Origin: Bog-756 sp963845485
Lineage (GTDB): Bacteria; Actinomycetota; Acidimicrobiia; Acidimicrobiales; RAAP-2
Length of the DNA: 64,000 nt
Assembly (NCBI GenBank): GCA_963845485.1
Contig: CAWJSI010000014.1
Location: forward strand, 1 to 64,000
Reading direction: 5' to 3'
In this document: in pieces, positions 10,398 to 19,135 of the stretch
Position numbering within the stretch: the stretch's first letter is position 1
Layout of the letters: every line of letters begins with the position of its first letter
Notes under the pieces: generated by a model
The model's input: only the letters and a program-made list of their open reading frames with translations
Told to the model about the DNA's origin: nothing
The model's database searches: none
Made by a program: the position numbers and the translations under genes

Positions 10398-10961
10398 TCA
10401 TGAGCGGAAGTTGTCGGCGTATCGGCTGGGGGTGGGACCCCACTGGCCCTGGTACTTCGACTTCAGGCCGTCGGACCCGTAGGGGTGCTCGGCAGCCGTA
10501 GTCATCTGCAAGAAGCTGATCTGGCCGATCTTCATCCCGGGATAGACGGTGATGGGGAGATTGGCCACATTGGAGAGCTCGAGGGTGAGATGGCCGTCCC
10601 AGCCGGCGTCGACGAAGCCGGCCGTCGAGTGGATGAGCAGGCCGAGGCGCCCGAGCGACGACTTCCCCTCCAGCCGCGCCACCAGGTCGTCCGGCAGGGT
10701 CACCTTCTCGGTGGTGGACCCGAGCACGAACTCGCCGGGGTGGAGGATCAGCGGCTCCTCGCCCACGTCCACCAGCTCGGTCAGGTCCTCTTGATCCTCA
10801 CGTACGTCGATGACCCGACTGGTGTGGTTTCGGAACAGCCGGAAGTACTGGTCCACGTGGAGATCGACGGACGAAGGCTGGATACAGCTCTCGTCAAAGG
10901 GGTCGATGACGATGAGCCCGGAGGCCAGCGCCTCGCGAATTGAGCGGTCGGAGAGAACCAT
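10398..10961 (-). CDS. dcd: dCTP deaminase, bifunctional (dUMP-forming) type
   Basis: Converts dCTP towards dUMP for thymidylate synthesis; 187 residues. The sequence matches the actinobacterial bifunctional enzyme closely: MVLSDRSIREAL at the start, IDPFDESCIQPSSVDLH, LHPGEFVLGST, RLEGKSSLGRLGLL (phosphate-binding Ser and Arg), STAGFVDAGWDGHLTLELSN (the catalytic Glu lies in LELSN), and SKYQGQWGPTPSR at the end. The ATG at 10961 is the standard start. TATCGT lies 9 bases upstream, so the transcript may have little or no leader. It precedes etfD with a 71 bp gap; the functional link is not obvious. Confidence 0.95.
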   Translation of the reverse strand: MVLSDRSIREALASGLIVIDPFDESCIQPSSVDLHVDQYFRLFRNHTSRVIDVREDQEDLTELVDVGEEPLILHPGEFVLGSTTEKVTLPDDLVARLEGKSSLGRLGLLIHSTAGFVDAGWDGHLTLELSNVANLPITVYPGMKIGQISFLQMTTAAEHPYGSDGLKSKYQGQWGPTPSRYADNFRS

Positions 10962-11038
10962 GCCGGACAGACGATAGTGGGGAGCGCGCCCTCGGGCGTA
11001 GTTCACGTCCCGGCGACGGCAGGCCCAGGGGTCGGCGG

Positions 11039-11820
11039 TCAGGCCGGCGGGGACTGCCAGTCGGGGTCGATCTCGAGATAGCGCATGGCCAACGCGTCGA
11101 GGCCCAGCCCGAACAGGGTCCACTCCTGGATCTCGCCGTCGGGCCCGGTCGGGAGCATGATCCCGTCCATGTCGGAGTCGACCCGGTTGCGCAGGGCGCA
11201 CCCCTCGGCCAGGGCGCCGACCGACACGGTCATCTGCCGCATGGTCAGACCCTCCTGGAGGCGGACGCCGAGGAACTCGGCCAGGGCGGTATAGGTCTGG
11301 AGGTAGAGCTGGGCGATGGACTCGTAGCCCTCCAGCAGCGCAGTCTGGATCCTGGCCTTGTGCTCGTTGACCTCGCCGGCCGTGGCCAGGGCCCAGATCC
11401 CGATCCAGAGCGACCAGGTGTTCGAGGCGCGCAGCGCCATGGATGTTCGCCCTGCCCCCGACCCGGCACACCTCGCGGAGCGCGGCCCATCGCCGCTCCG
11501 GGGTGGAGAGGTCGAATCCCGCCATGAGGGGGATGATCTCGCCGAAGGTGCTGTTGAACTCCTCGGTGTTGTCGTCGGCGGCTGAGGATGTCGAGGAGGA
11601 CGTCGGTCTGGTAGTCGGCCTGGTTCTCCCACACCCGTCGGATGACCGAGGCATTGGTGAGCCGGAGCCCGGTGTCCTGCTCGACCCGGTCGAAGACCCG
11701 CTTGAAGGTCAGGCCGTCGGTCCCGACACCGAGGCCCTCTTCGCGCAGGATCGTCTGGGCGGCGTCGAGCAGAAGGGCTCGGAGGTCCTCTTTGGTTCGT
11801 CGGGTCTTTCGATCGGCCAT
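11039..11820 (-). CDS. TetR-family regulator, two frame breaks
   Basis: Predicted DNA-binding repressor of about 259 residues. The N-terminal domain has TKEDLRALLLDAAQTILREEG followed by a helix-turn-helix region ending RLTNASVIRRVWENQADYQ. The frame from ATG 11820 fails near 11582; AADDNTEEFNSTFGEIIPLMAG continues in the next frame and REVCRVGGRANI leads to a second break near 11440. After it comes ALRASNTWSLWIGIWALATAG, then a helical ligand domain to PDWQSPPA. Both breaks are +1 and the span has remainder two, which is consistent. A 7-base inverted repeat lies in the spacer of its own promoter, implying autoregulation. The long C-terminal part suggests a bulky ligand. The target genes are unknown; dcd-etfD are adjacent but on the same strand. 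Confidence 0.75.
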
Positions 11821-11835
11821 CAGTGGAAACGGTCC

Positions 11836-11864
11836 AGCCTATCGGGGCAGGCGAGTTCGCCTGA
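11836..11864 (-). promoter_or_regulatory. TetR promoter with operator in the spacer
   Basis: On the minus strand TAGGCT (11841-11836) is a -10 box and TCAGGC (11864-11859) a weak -35. Between them lies CAGGCGA-gt-TCGCCTG (11848-11863), a perfect 7-base inverted repeat, so bound repressor would block polymerase. The -10 lies 15 bases upstream of the start ATG at 11820. Confidence 0.55.
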
Positions 11865-12110
11865 CGGGTGTGCATGTCGTTGCGCACCACCCATGCAACT
11901 TTGAGTTGCAATTTGGGTGATTGGTCGTGATACTAAGGGCCGGGCGGCGGATCCACCAGTAGGACCACGGTCTCGGCCCGGACGCAAGGGCGTCCGGGGC
12001 CGGGGCCGTGTAGCCGGCAGCTGGGTGATCGACCGGGGCCCGTGGCCGGTCCCATCCCACCCGGGCACGGGCCAGGTCGATCAGCCAAAGGACTAGGGTG
12101 TCACCGCTGC
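11865..12110. other. Gene-free region before tRNA-Gly, with GC hairpin
   Basis: No convincing gene. A GC-rich hairpin at 11974-12002 (CCCGGACGC, loop AAGG, GCGTCCGGG, plus three pairs after a bulge) is the only clear structure; no T run follows. It may end a transcript or insulate the tRNA gene. Confidence 0.5.
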
Positions 12111-12181
12111 GCGGGCGTAGTTCAGAGGCAGAACATCAGCTTCCCAAGCTGAGAACGCGGGTTCGATTCCCGTCGCCCGCT
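12111..12181 (+). tRNA. tRNA-Gly (anticodon CCC)
   Basis: The acceptor arms GCGGGCG and CGCCCGC pair perfectly. The D arm is GTTC...GAAC, the anticodon stem TCAGC/GCTGA encloses the loop TTCCCAA with anticodon CCC, and the T arm reads GCGGG-TTCGATT-CCCGT with the standard TTCGATT loop. The discriminator base is T, and CCA is not encoded. Confidence 0.95.
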
Positions 12182-12256
12182 CTCTCGGCGATGCGTGCGA
12201 CGTCGCCGGAACGACGTCGAACCTGCCGGCAACCGGTGATGGCCACACCTCCGACC

Positions 12257-13030
12257 TCAGCCCTGCGGCGGCGGGTCCTCATCACCCCGGCAGGCGAAAT
12301 CGGCGATCCACCCGGCGATCGTTCGCAGCTGTTCCTGTCGACCGGGCTCGACGGTCGGGAACGCACCGGCGTCGGGCAGGGTCGTAGACCGTGCCGATCG
12401 CCCCGGCATGGTCGGTCTCCACCTCGCGCAGTTCGATGTCCCAACCCCGGTCCCGGAGAGCCTCGAAGGCGGCCCGGGCCCGAGTCGACGGGAACCACCT
12501 CATCAGCAGAGCCGTGGATGAGCAGGAGCGGAACAGACGGCGCCGGGACCTCGGGCGGGGCCGTGCCCCGGAAAGGCGAGTGGTCGAACCCTCCCGAGAG
12601 TCCGACGAAGGCGGCAGGCCGCCAACCTCCGAGGAGCGTCGTGAGCAGGACGACATCCAAGCCGGCGTTCGCCCCGAGCGACCATCCGGCCAGGACGACC
12701 CGATCGAGACCGGTGCCGGCACTGAGGTCACGGACAAAGGCGAGCGAGGCGGTGAGGTGGTGCTTTCCCTCGCCGCCGTCGTTCCCGTTCCAGTCCGGCA
12801 CGACCGTCGGCACTCCGGCGGCGGCGATCCGCTGAGCCAGCGGTCCCATCACGTCGCGTTCGTCGGGGCCACTGCCGTGCCAGAGGAGGATGAGCGGACC
12901 CGCGAGGGTGCTCGGGCTGGTAGATGTCCAGCGACTGGCCGAGCCCGTACTCAATGCCGACTCGTCGTCGCACCCGGTCACCGCCCACCGGCCATTGTCG
13001 CAGCCGGTCGAAGCCGGCGGAGTCCGACAC
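12257..13030 (-). CDS. Alpha/beta hydrolase, three frame breaks
   Basis: Predicted esterase or dienelactone-hydrolase-like enzyme of about 256 residues, split over three frames. From GTG 13030: VGIEYGLGQSLDIYQPE, a break near 12912, then PLILLWHGSGPDERDVMGP (oxyanion region) and the nucleophile elbow GWSLGANAG with the catalytic Ser. LLIHGSADEVVP carries the Asp. A second break lies near 12485, then AFEALRDRGWDIELREVETDHAG with the likely catalytic His. A third break lies near 12355-12390 and the tail QLRTIAGWIADFACRGDED stops at 12257. The three +1 breaks fit a span that is a multiple of three. It converges on tRNA-Gly and the gap is 75 bp. The substrate is unknown. Confidence 0.75.
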
Positions 13031-13101
13031 GTCCGCCCCGTCCCGACCGCCCCCCGGTACCGCCGACCGTCAGAGCGCCCAACCGGCAGAGTGATGACCG
13101 G

Positions 13102-14332
13102 TCAGAGCAACGACTGGTAGACGAGCTGCTTCAGCTGGCCGCGGATCGGGTGGGTGCTCGACGGCAGAAGCTGGGTGAAGAAGAGGACGCTCAGGTCCTC
13201 CTCGGGCGCCACCCACCACGAGGTGCTGAAGGCGCCGCCCCAGCCGTACTCGCCGGCACTGGTGAGCACCTTGCCGGCGACCGGGTCGGTCACCACCGAG
13301 ACCCCGAGACCGAATCCGACCCCGGCGAAGGTGGTCTCGGCGAACAGCGGCCGGCCGAACTCCTCTAGGTCGGCGCCGCCGGGGAGGTGGTTGCTCGTCA
13401 TGTAGGAGACCGTCCGGGACGACAGGAGTCGGGTGCCGTCCAGTTCGCCCCCGCCGCGCAGCATCTCGGAGAAGCGGAGATAGTCCGACGCCGTGCCCAC
13501 CAGGCCGCCTCCTCCGGAGAGCACCTCGGGCGGGTCGAGGGGCGGCTTCCCGGGAAGGACCAGGGGTGGCAGGTCGGACCCGGCGGGATTGGCCACGTAG
13601 GCCGCCGCCAGCCGGTCGGCGCCGTCCTTGGCGTCAAAGCCGGTGTCGACCATGCCGAGCGGTTCGAAGATCCGCTCCCGGAAGAACGCGTCGAGGCTCT
13701 GGCCCGAGATCACCTCGACCAGCCGACCGAGCACGTCGGTCGACACGCCGTAGTTCCACTCGGTTCCCGGCTCGAAGACCAGTGGCTGGGCCGCCCACAG
13801 CTCGCAGCATCCGGCCAGGTCCAGCCCCTTGGGGCTCCCCCACTCGAAGCCGGCCGACCGGTACATGGCATCGACGGGGTGGGCGTAGTGGAAGCCGTAG
13901 GTCAGCCCGGAGGTGTGGGTGAGCAGGTGCCACACCCGAATGGGCTCGGTGGCCGGTCGGACATCGGGACGGGCGGAACTGCCGGACCGGTAGACGCTCA
14001 TCTCGGCGAACGAGGGGATCCACTTCGAGATGGGGTCCTTCAGCTCGAAGGCCCCCTCTTCGTAGAGCATCATGGCGGCCACCGACGTGATCGGCTTGGT
14101 CATCGACGCCAGTCGCCAGATGGTGTCGGCCTCGACGGGCAGCTTCCGCCTCGCGGTCCCGCATCCCGTAGCTGGTGAGGTGGGCGACCTGGCCGGCCCG
14201 GGCCACGGCGATCAGCCAACCGGCCAGGCGGCCGTCGTCCACGTAGCGTCGGAAGTGTCGGTCCAGGCGATCGAGGCGGGACTGCGACATCCCGACCGCT
14301 GATGGTTCGACATCGAGGTGGAAGGCCGCCAT
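13102..14332 (-). CDS. Serine hydrolase, class C beta-lactamase family, one frame break
   Basis: Penicillin-binding-protein-like esterase or beta-lactamase relative of about 409 residues. The nucleophile motif SxxK appears as SMTK (in LASMTKPITSV) near residue 78, and WNYGVSTDVLG supplies the Tyr-containing second motif. The ends of the frame match the family (LLTHTSGLTYG, FEPGTEWNY, GGGGLVGTASDYLRF, GWGGAFSTSWWVAPEE). The N-terminal 62 residues (from MAAFHLDVEPSAVG) are in another frame, joined by one extra base near 14141-14147; the span has remainder one. A TAGGCT box 6 bases before ATG 14332 supports that start. No signal peptide is seen, so it probably acts in the cytoplasm as an esterase rather than a resistance enzyme (inference). 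Confidence 0.82.
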
Positions 14333-14338
14333 CCCCCG

Positions 14339-14344
14339 AGCCTA
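14339..14344 (-). promoter_or_regulatory. Leaderless-type -10 box
   Basis: TAGGCT lies 6 bases upstream of the start ATG at 14332 on the minus strand. The same hexamer precedes the TetR and P450 genes in this window. Confidence 0.45.
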
Positions 14345-14358
14345 CGGCCGCTCCCCGG

Positions 14359-15375
14359 TCAACGCCGGCGGAGGCGCTTGTCCCCGAGGGCGGGGTGACC
14401 GGCGAAGTAGTTGTCCGCCGGGTTGATCTCGGTGCCCGGGGGCACGATCTCGTCGATCCGGTCGAGGACCTCGTCGTCCAAGGTCACCTCGGCTCCGGCC
14501 AGCAGGTCGTCCAACTGCTCGTAGGTACGCGGCCCGATGATGACCGAGGTGACCGCCGGGTGGCTCCGCACGAAGGCGGTGGCCAGCTGGGTCAGTGGCA
14601 GCCCGGCCTCGTGGGCCAGGGCGGCTAGCTGTGCCACCGCCTCTTTCCGCTTCTGGTTGGCCGGCACCGCCATGTCGAACCCCCGGGCACCCCGCCCCTG
14701 GGCCCGGTGGCTGGTCGTCGGATCCTCCCGGCCCGACAGCCAGCCGCTGCTCAACGGCCCGTAGGTCAACACGCCCATGCCGAACCGTTGGGCGGTGGGC
14801 AGGACGTCGCCCTCGATGATCCGGGTGAGGATGGAGTAGCGCGGCTGCTCGGTGCGGAACCGGTGGTGATGGCCGCGTTCGGCCACCCAGTGGGCCTCGA
14901 CGATCAACTCGGCCGGAAACGTGGAGCACCCGACAGCCCGCACCTTGCCGGCGTGGATCAGATCGGACAGGGCGCCGAGCGTCTCGTCGAGGTCGGTGTT
15001 CCGGTCGGGCCGGTGCATCTGGTAGAGGTCGATATGGTCGGTGCCCAGGCGTCGCAGGCTGTTCTCCACCGCCTGGGCGATCCACCTCGGCGAGCCGCCG
15101 GCGCGGTTGGGCTCCTCCCCGACGGGCAGTCCGAACTTGGTGGCGAGCACCACCTCGTCGCGGCGGCCTTTCAGGGCCGCACCCACGATCTCCTCGGACT
15201 CACCGAGCGAGTAGACGTCGGCCGTGTCGACGAAGTTGATGCCGGCGTCGAAGGCCCGGTGGATGATGCGCACCGAGTCGTCGTGATCGGCGTTGCCCAT
15301 GACGCCGAGCATCATGGTCCCGAGGGCGAACTCGCTCACGGACATTCCGGTACCACCGAGGATCCTGCGCTGCAT
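14359..15375 (-). CDS. Aldo/keto reductase
   Basis: NADPH-dependent oxidoreductase of 338 residues with the (beta/alpha)8 fold. The catalytic Asp and Tyr are in FVDTADVYSLGESEE, the Lys in VVLATKFGLP, and the His in IDLYQMHRPD. The C-terminal cofactor part has SVIIGPRTYEQL. The start ATG at 15375 has AAGGAG 8 bases upstream, a strong ribosome binding site. It lies 26 bp upstream of the serine hydrolase on the same strand, so these may form a unit, although the hydrolase also has its own -10 box. It is divergent from the Sco1 gene. The physiological substrate cannot be read from the sequence. Confidence 0.9.
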   Translation of the reverse strand: MQRRILGGTGMSVSEFALGTMMLGVMGNADHDDSVRIIHRAFDAGINFVDTADVYSLGESEEIVGAALKGRRDEVVLATKFGLPVGEEPNRAGGSPRWIAQAVENSLRRLGTDHIDLYQMHRPDRNTDLDETLGALSDLIHAGKVRAVGCSTFPAELIVEAHWVAERGHHHRFRTEQPRYSILTRIIEGDVLPTAQRFGMGVLTYGPLSSGWLSGREDPTTSHRAQGRGARGFDMAVPANQKRKEAVAQLAALAHEAGLPLTQLATAFVRSHPAVTSVIIGPRTYEQLDDLLAGAEVTLDDEVLDRIDEIVPPGTEINPADNYFAGHPALGDKRLRRR

Positions 15376-15493
15376 CGGTCACACTCCTTGATCTGCTCAG
15401 ACTGGCGACGTCGTCTGCCCCACGCCCTCCGACCGTAGGGTCCCGGCGGCACCGGCCGGACGGCGGTGGCCTCCACGCTGATGTCAGGTGACA

Positions 15494-15530
15494 TTGACGA
15501 TGGCCCGTTCCTTAGGTATACCTAACCTGT
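15494..15530 (+). promoter_or_regulatory. sco1 promoter with DtxR/IdeR-like palindrome
   Basis: TTGACG (15494-15499), 17 bases, TATACC (15517-15522) makes a good promoter, and transcription 6 bases later would begin at the GTG start codon itself (15529), giving a leaderless mRNA. The perfect palindrome TTAGGTATACCTAA (15512-15525) covers the -10. The longer 15512-15530 matches 13 of 19 bases of the IdeR/DtxR iron box, including TTAGGT and CTAACCT. Regulator identity is inference. Confidence 0.6.
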
Positions 15531-16296
15531 GAGCGAGGAGCAGTCCGGGGCACCGGCGGGTCGAGCACGCCGGGTCAGTGGGCGGGACCGGGTGCTGCTG
15601 GTCCTGCTCGCCGCGGTGGTGTTCGCCGCGGCCGTCTTCGGGGGTCTGGCCTTGCGGAACCATGACGACAGCGCGGCCGTCGGCATGATCCGAACCCCGG
15701 GCATCCCCGACACCGTGACCACCTCACAGGCCAATCTCATGGCCCTCTCTCCCGTCTCGCCCCACCCGGCCCCCGACTTCACCCTCACCGACCAGCGTGG
15801 ACATACCTTCTCGCTCGCCAGCCTCCGCGGGCACGTCGTGGTGCTCGGGTTCTCCGATCCCCACTGCACCGACGTCTGCCCCATCGTCAGTCAGGAGACG
15901 GTCGACGCCTACCACGACCTCGGTGCTGCGTCCTCGAACGTGGTGTTCGTGACGGTGAACGTCAACCCGTACGTGACCGACGTCGCCGACATGGTGACCT
16001 ACACGAAGCAGCACCAGCTCAACACGGTTCGGTCGTTTCACTTCGTCACCGGCGCCGTCGGCGATCTCCAGGCCGTGTGGAAGGCCTACGGGATCGACGT
16101 GATCGCCCCGGACCCGACGGCCGACGTCCAACACACCGACTCCCTCTATTTCATCGACCCCCAGGGTCGTGAGCGCTACCTGGCCTCGCCCACCGTGGAC
16201 CACACGGCCAAAGGGGTGGCCTACCTGCCGGCCGGCCCGCTCGCTGCCTGGGGGCAGGGCATCGCCCGGGTCAGCCAGAACCTGCTGACCACCTGA
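15529..16296 (+). CDS. Sco1/SenC-type copper chaperone
   Basis: Membrane-anchored thioredoxin-fold protein of 255 residues, by family a copper carrier and reductant for the CuA centre of cytochrome oxidase. One transmembrane anchor is at residues 21-42 (VLLVLLAAVVFAAAVFGG), so the domain faces outwards. The domain has PDFTLTDQRGHTFSLASLRG, the copper-binding CxxxC as HCTDVCP with Cys113 and Cys117, and the distal His202 in VQHTDSLYFID. The start is GTG at 15529; the promoter places the transcript start on this codon and there is no Shine-Dalgarno sequence. No cytochrome oxidase genes are nearby. An iron-box-like palindrome covers the promoter, suggesting metal control. Confidence 0.88.
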   Translation: MSEEQSGAPAGRARRVSGRDRVLLVLLAAVVFAAAVFGGLALRNHDDSAAVGMIRTPGIPDTVTTSQANLMALSPVSPHPAPDFTLTDQRGHTFSLASLRGHVVVLGFSDPHCTDVCPIVSQETVDAYHDLGAASSNVVFVTVNVNPYVTDVADMVTYTKQHQLNTVRSFHFVTGAVGDLQAVWKAYGIDVIAPDPTADVQHTDSLYFIDPQGRERYLASPTVDHTAKGVAYLPAGPLAAWGQGIARVSQNLLTT

Positions 16297-16300
16297 CTCC

Positions 16301-17570
16301 TCAGCGGGAGGGGCCGTAGGTGGCGTCGAACCAACGGGCCACTCTGGTGCGGGCGGTCACCGCACCACCGAGGCGCGTCGAGGCCGCAGCCACGGTGCGG
16401 GCCCCTCCGGGAGCCGCACCTTCGAGCAGCTCGTTCCAGAAGATGCCCCACCCCCCGGCCAGGCGCCCGACCGAGTCCCGGAGCGGTGAGCAGGCGCCCC
16501 ACGGCCGAGACGGCGCGGGGCCGGCCCACGAGAGCCGCATGTCCGGCGGCCGTGATGCGCTGGTAGGGGAGGTGAGTGGCAGCCAGTCGGTCCCGGTAGA
16601 CGGCGGCGGCACTCCCCGGTGCTCCGAGGACGGCGTCGGCCGCCGCCCGGCCGCTCGTCATGGCCTGGGCGATGCCCTCGCCCTGGAGAGGGTTGACCAG
16701 GCCGGCCGCATCCCCCACCAAGAGGACCCGTCCCGCCGACGGGACCGTCCCCACCATCCCCATCTTCAGCCACCCGCCCAGACGACGGGGACCCGCACCG
16801 TCCGGCGAGCGGTCGAGCAGGCCCAACTCGACCAGGTAGCGCAGGTAGGCGGGCAGGACCCGGACAGCCTCGGATCCGGTGTGGCGGTCGGCCAGGGTGC
16901 CCACCCCCACCCCGAGGTTGGCCAGGCCGTCGGGCCCGGGAAAGATCCAGCCGTACCCGGGAAAGGCCCGCCACGGGGTCGGCTCCCACAGGGTGATGGC
17001 CGGCAGGGCCACCGGTTGGTCGAGGTAGCAACGCACGGCGAAGCCCCACAGGACCCGGGCCTCGTCCACCAGCCCGGCCGTCGTGGCCACGTGGCTCGTG
17101 GCGCCGTCGGCCCCGATGATGAAGTCGGCCCGGACCGTGGGGCCACCGTCGATGGTGAAGCCGTCCAGGTCGTCGGCCGAACCTGTCGGCTCGCCGGCCC
17201 GACCCTCCAAGGGCTCGGCTCCCTCCTCCAGGGCCGCGGTTCGCAGGGCGTCGTCGAACACCGAACGCGTCACGGCCCGGGCCCGGCCCGGATAGGAGTC
17301 GCCGTCGAAGCACGGCAGGACGACCCGGCGGCCGGTCGGTCCGACGACCACCATGTCGCCCACGTCGAGGCCCGGGGGCTCGGGCACCCCGAGATCGGCC
17401 AGGACCTGGAGCCCCCGGGGCCCGATGAAGTCGCCACAGGCCTTGTCCCTCGGGAAGCGGGCCTTGTCGAGGAGGGCCACGCGGGCCCCGGCACGGGCCA
17501 GGACCAGGGCGGCGATGCTGCCGGCCGGGCCGGCCCCCACCACGAGTACGTCGTAGCGCCTCGTGTTCAC
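16301..17570 (-). CDS. Geranylgeranyl-reductase-family flavoprotein, one frame break
   Basis: FAD-dependent enzyme of about 422 residues, in the family that saturates isoprenoid chains of lipids or menaquinone (for example MenJ). The dinucleotide motif VVGAGPAGSIAALVLA is at the N-terminus, followed by ARFPRDKACGDFIGPRG, RSVFDDALRTAALEEGAE, and the family hallmark VLLVGDAAGLVNPLQGEG. The frame breaks near 16485-16495 after AVGRLLTAP and continues LRDSVGRLAGGWGIF to 16301; the span has remainder one. The start is GTG 17570 with GGGGAG just upstream. The methyltransferase and UbiA-like genes on the opposite side make menaquinone or another isoprenoid quinone the likely substrate (inference). 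Confidence 0.82.
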
Positions 17571-17627
17571 AGGACTCCCCTCGTCTCCACCGCCTACGGT
17601 GAGATCTTCGCATCCGATGGAGGCGCC

Positions 17628-18362
17628 GTGGACACAGTGGAGCGACAGGACCCCAACCGGTTCGCCCAGAAGCTCTTCTCCCCGCTCCCCGAGCGCTACG
17701 ACCGCTTGGCCGAGCTGTTGTCCATGGGCCAGAACGGGCGGTGGCGGCGGGCCATGGTGGACCACGTCGTCCCCGACCGACCCGAACTGGTCCTCGACGT
17801 GGCCTGCGGCCCGGGAGGTGAGGCCCTGCAGCTGGCCGACCGGGGGGCAGGAAGGGTCGTGGGCATCGACCTCACCTACGACATGCTGGCCCAGGGTCGA
17901 CACAACGTGGCCGAGCGGTCGCTCGCCTCACGCATCCAGCTGGTGAACGGCCGAGCCGAGGACCTGCCCTTCGACGACGCCACCTTCGACGCCCTCACCT
18001 TCACCTACCTGCTGCGCTACGTGGACGACCCCCAGGCCACCCTGGACGAGCTGGCCCGGGTGGTGAAGCCGGGCGGCGCGGTGGCCAGCATGGAGTTCCT
18101 CCTCCCCGCCAACCCGTTCTGGCGGTTCTGGTGGTGGGGCTACACCCTCCTCGTCCTGCCCGTCGGCGGTTGGTTGACCGGCGGCAGGGCGTGGTTCGAC
18201 GTCGGCCGCTTCCTCGGGCCGAACATCTCGACGCACTACCGGCGCTACTCGCTCGACTGGACCGTCGAGGCCTGGCGCCGCGCCGGCTTCGTCGATGTCG
18301 GCGTCCGTCGCATGAGCCTCGGCGGTGGCCTCGTCATGTGGGGTCGGCGTGACGGGTCCTGA
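17628..18362 (+). CDS. UbiE/MenG-like methyltransferase
   Basis: SAM-dependent methyltransferase of 244 residues resembling the enzyme that finishes menaquinone or ubiquinone rings. SAM-binding motif I is VLDVACGPGGEAL (55-67), followed by VVGIDLTYDML, AEDLPFDDATFDALTF and LDELARVVKPGGAVASMEF, the characteristic post-motif segment. The C-terminal part has a hydrophobic patch (WRFWWWGYTLLVLPVGG), possibly for membrane contact. GTG 17628 is preceded by GGAGG at 4 bases' distance. The last 14 bases overlap the start of the next gene. It is divergent from the reductase and probably one functional set with it. It could methylate another prenylated ring; the quinone role is inferred. Confidence 0.8.
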   Translation: MDTVERQDPNRFAQKLFSPLPERYDRLAELLSMGQNGRWRRAMVDHVVPDRPELVLDVACGPGGEALQLADRGAGRVVGIDLTYDMLAQGRHNVAERSLASRIQLVNGRAEDLPFDDATFDALTFTYLLRYVDDPQATLDELARVVKPGGAVASMEFLLPANPFWRFWWWGYTLLVLPVGGWLTGGRAWFDVGRFLGPNISTHYRRYSLDWTVEAWRRAGFVDVGVRRMSLGGGLVMWGRRDGS

Positions 18363-19113
18363 GCCCACCGGGGTGGCCGGTGGGGAGTCCGAGGCCCGCG
18401 CCGCCTACTACGCCGCCCGCCCCGGAGGCTGGCGGGACTGGTGGACGCTCCTCCACCCGCCCTATACGGCCTGGCACCTGTCCTACGTGGTGATCGGGGC
18501 CTGCCTGGCCCCGGTGGTCAACACCACCCGTCTCATCGCCACGCTGTTGGCCTTCTTCTGCGCGGTGGGCCTCGCCGCCCACGCCCTCGACGAGCTCCAC
18601 GGACGTCCCCTCGGCACCAAGATCCCGGGACCGGCCCTGGCCGTCGTGGCCGTCGTCGGCCTGCTCGGCGCCGTGGGTCTCGGTATCGCCGGTGCCATCC
18701 AGGTGGGATGGGCCCTCGTCCCCTTCCTGATCATCGGGCCGGTCCTCGTGGTCGGCTACAACTTCGAACTGTTCGGCGGGATCATCCACAACGATGTGGG
18801 CTTCGCCGCCAGCTGGGGGGCGTTCCCGGTGCTCGTGGCCTACGTGGCCCAGACCGGCACCCTCGCTGTGGCGTCCGGCCTCGCCGCCCTCGGCGCCTTC
18901 GCCCTGTCCGCCGCCCAACGCTCCCTCAGCACGCCGGCCCGCATGCTGCGCCGCCGGACCGAGCACGTATCGGGGACCATCACCCACGCCGACGGCGGGG
19001 CCACCGCGGTCAGCCGGGGCCTGTTGCTCGCCCCGCTCGAGCGGGCCCTGCGGGCCATGTCCTGGGGCGTGATCCTGACTGCGGCGGCGTTGGCTATAGC
19101 CCGACTGGACTAG
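18349..19113 (+). CDS. UbiA-like polytopic membrane protein
   Basis: Membrane protein of 254 residues with about seven helices (such as LIATLLAFFCAVGLAAHAL, GPALAVVAVVGLLGAVGLGI and ALVPFLIIGPVLVVGYNF). The first loop has AHALDELHGRPLGTKIPG, which resembles the first Asp-rich loop of UbiA prenyltransferases without the full NDxxDxxxD motif, and the second has NFELFGGIIHNDVGF. It may be a divergent prenyltransferase or have lost that activity. The start GTG at 18349 overlaps the methyltransferase by 14 bases, which points to translational coupling. Function is inferred from neighbours and is uncertain. Confidence 0.6.
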   Translation: MTGPEPTGVAGGESEARAAYYAARPGGWRDWWTLLHPPYTAWHLSYVVIGACLAPVVNTTRLIATLLAFFCAVGLAAHALDELHGRPLGTKIPGPALAVVAVVGLLGAVGLGIAGAIQVGWALVPFLIIGPVLVVGYNFELFGGIIHNDVGFAASWGAFPVLVAYVAQTGTLAVASGLAALGAFALSAAQRSLSTPARMLRRRTEHVSGTITHADGGATAVSRGLLLAPLERALRAMSWGVILTAAALAIARLD

Positions 19114-19135
19114 CAGTAGGCGCATCGCCGCCCGG

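Noticed and set aside
11974..12002. Intrinsic terminator before tRNA-Gly
   Set aside because: The GC hairpin is good, but there is no T run and no upstream plus-strand gene; mentioned only as a hairpin.
16320..17627. Long plus-strand extension before the methyltransferase
   Set aside because: It is antisense to the flavin reductase and compositionally biased. GTG 17628 with GGAGG is the real start.
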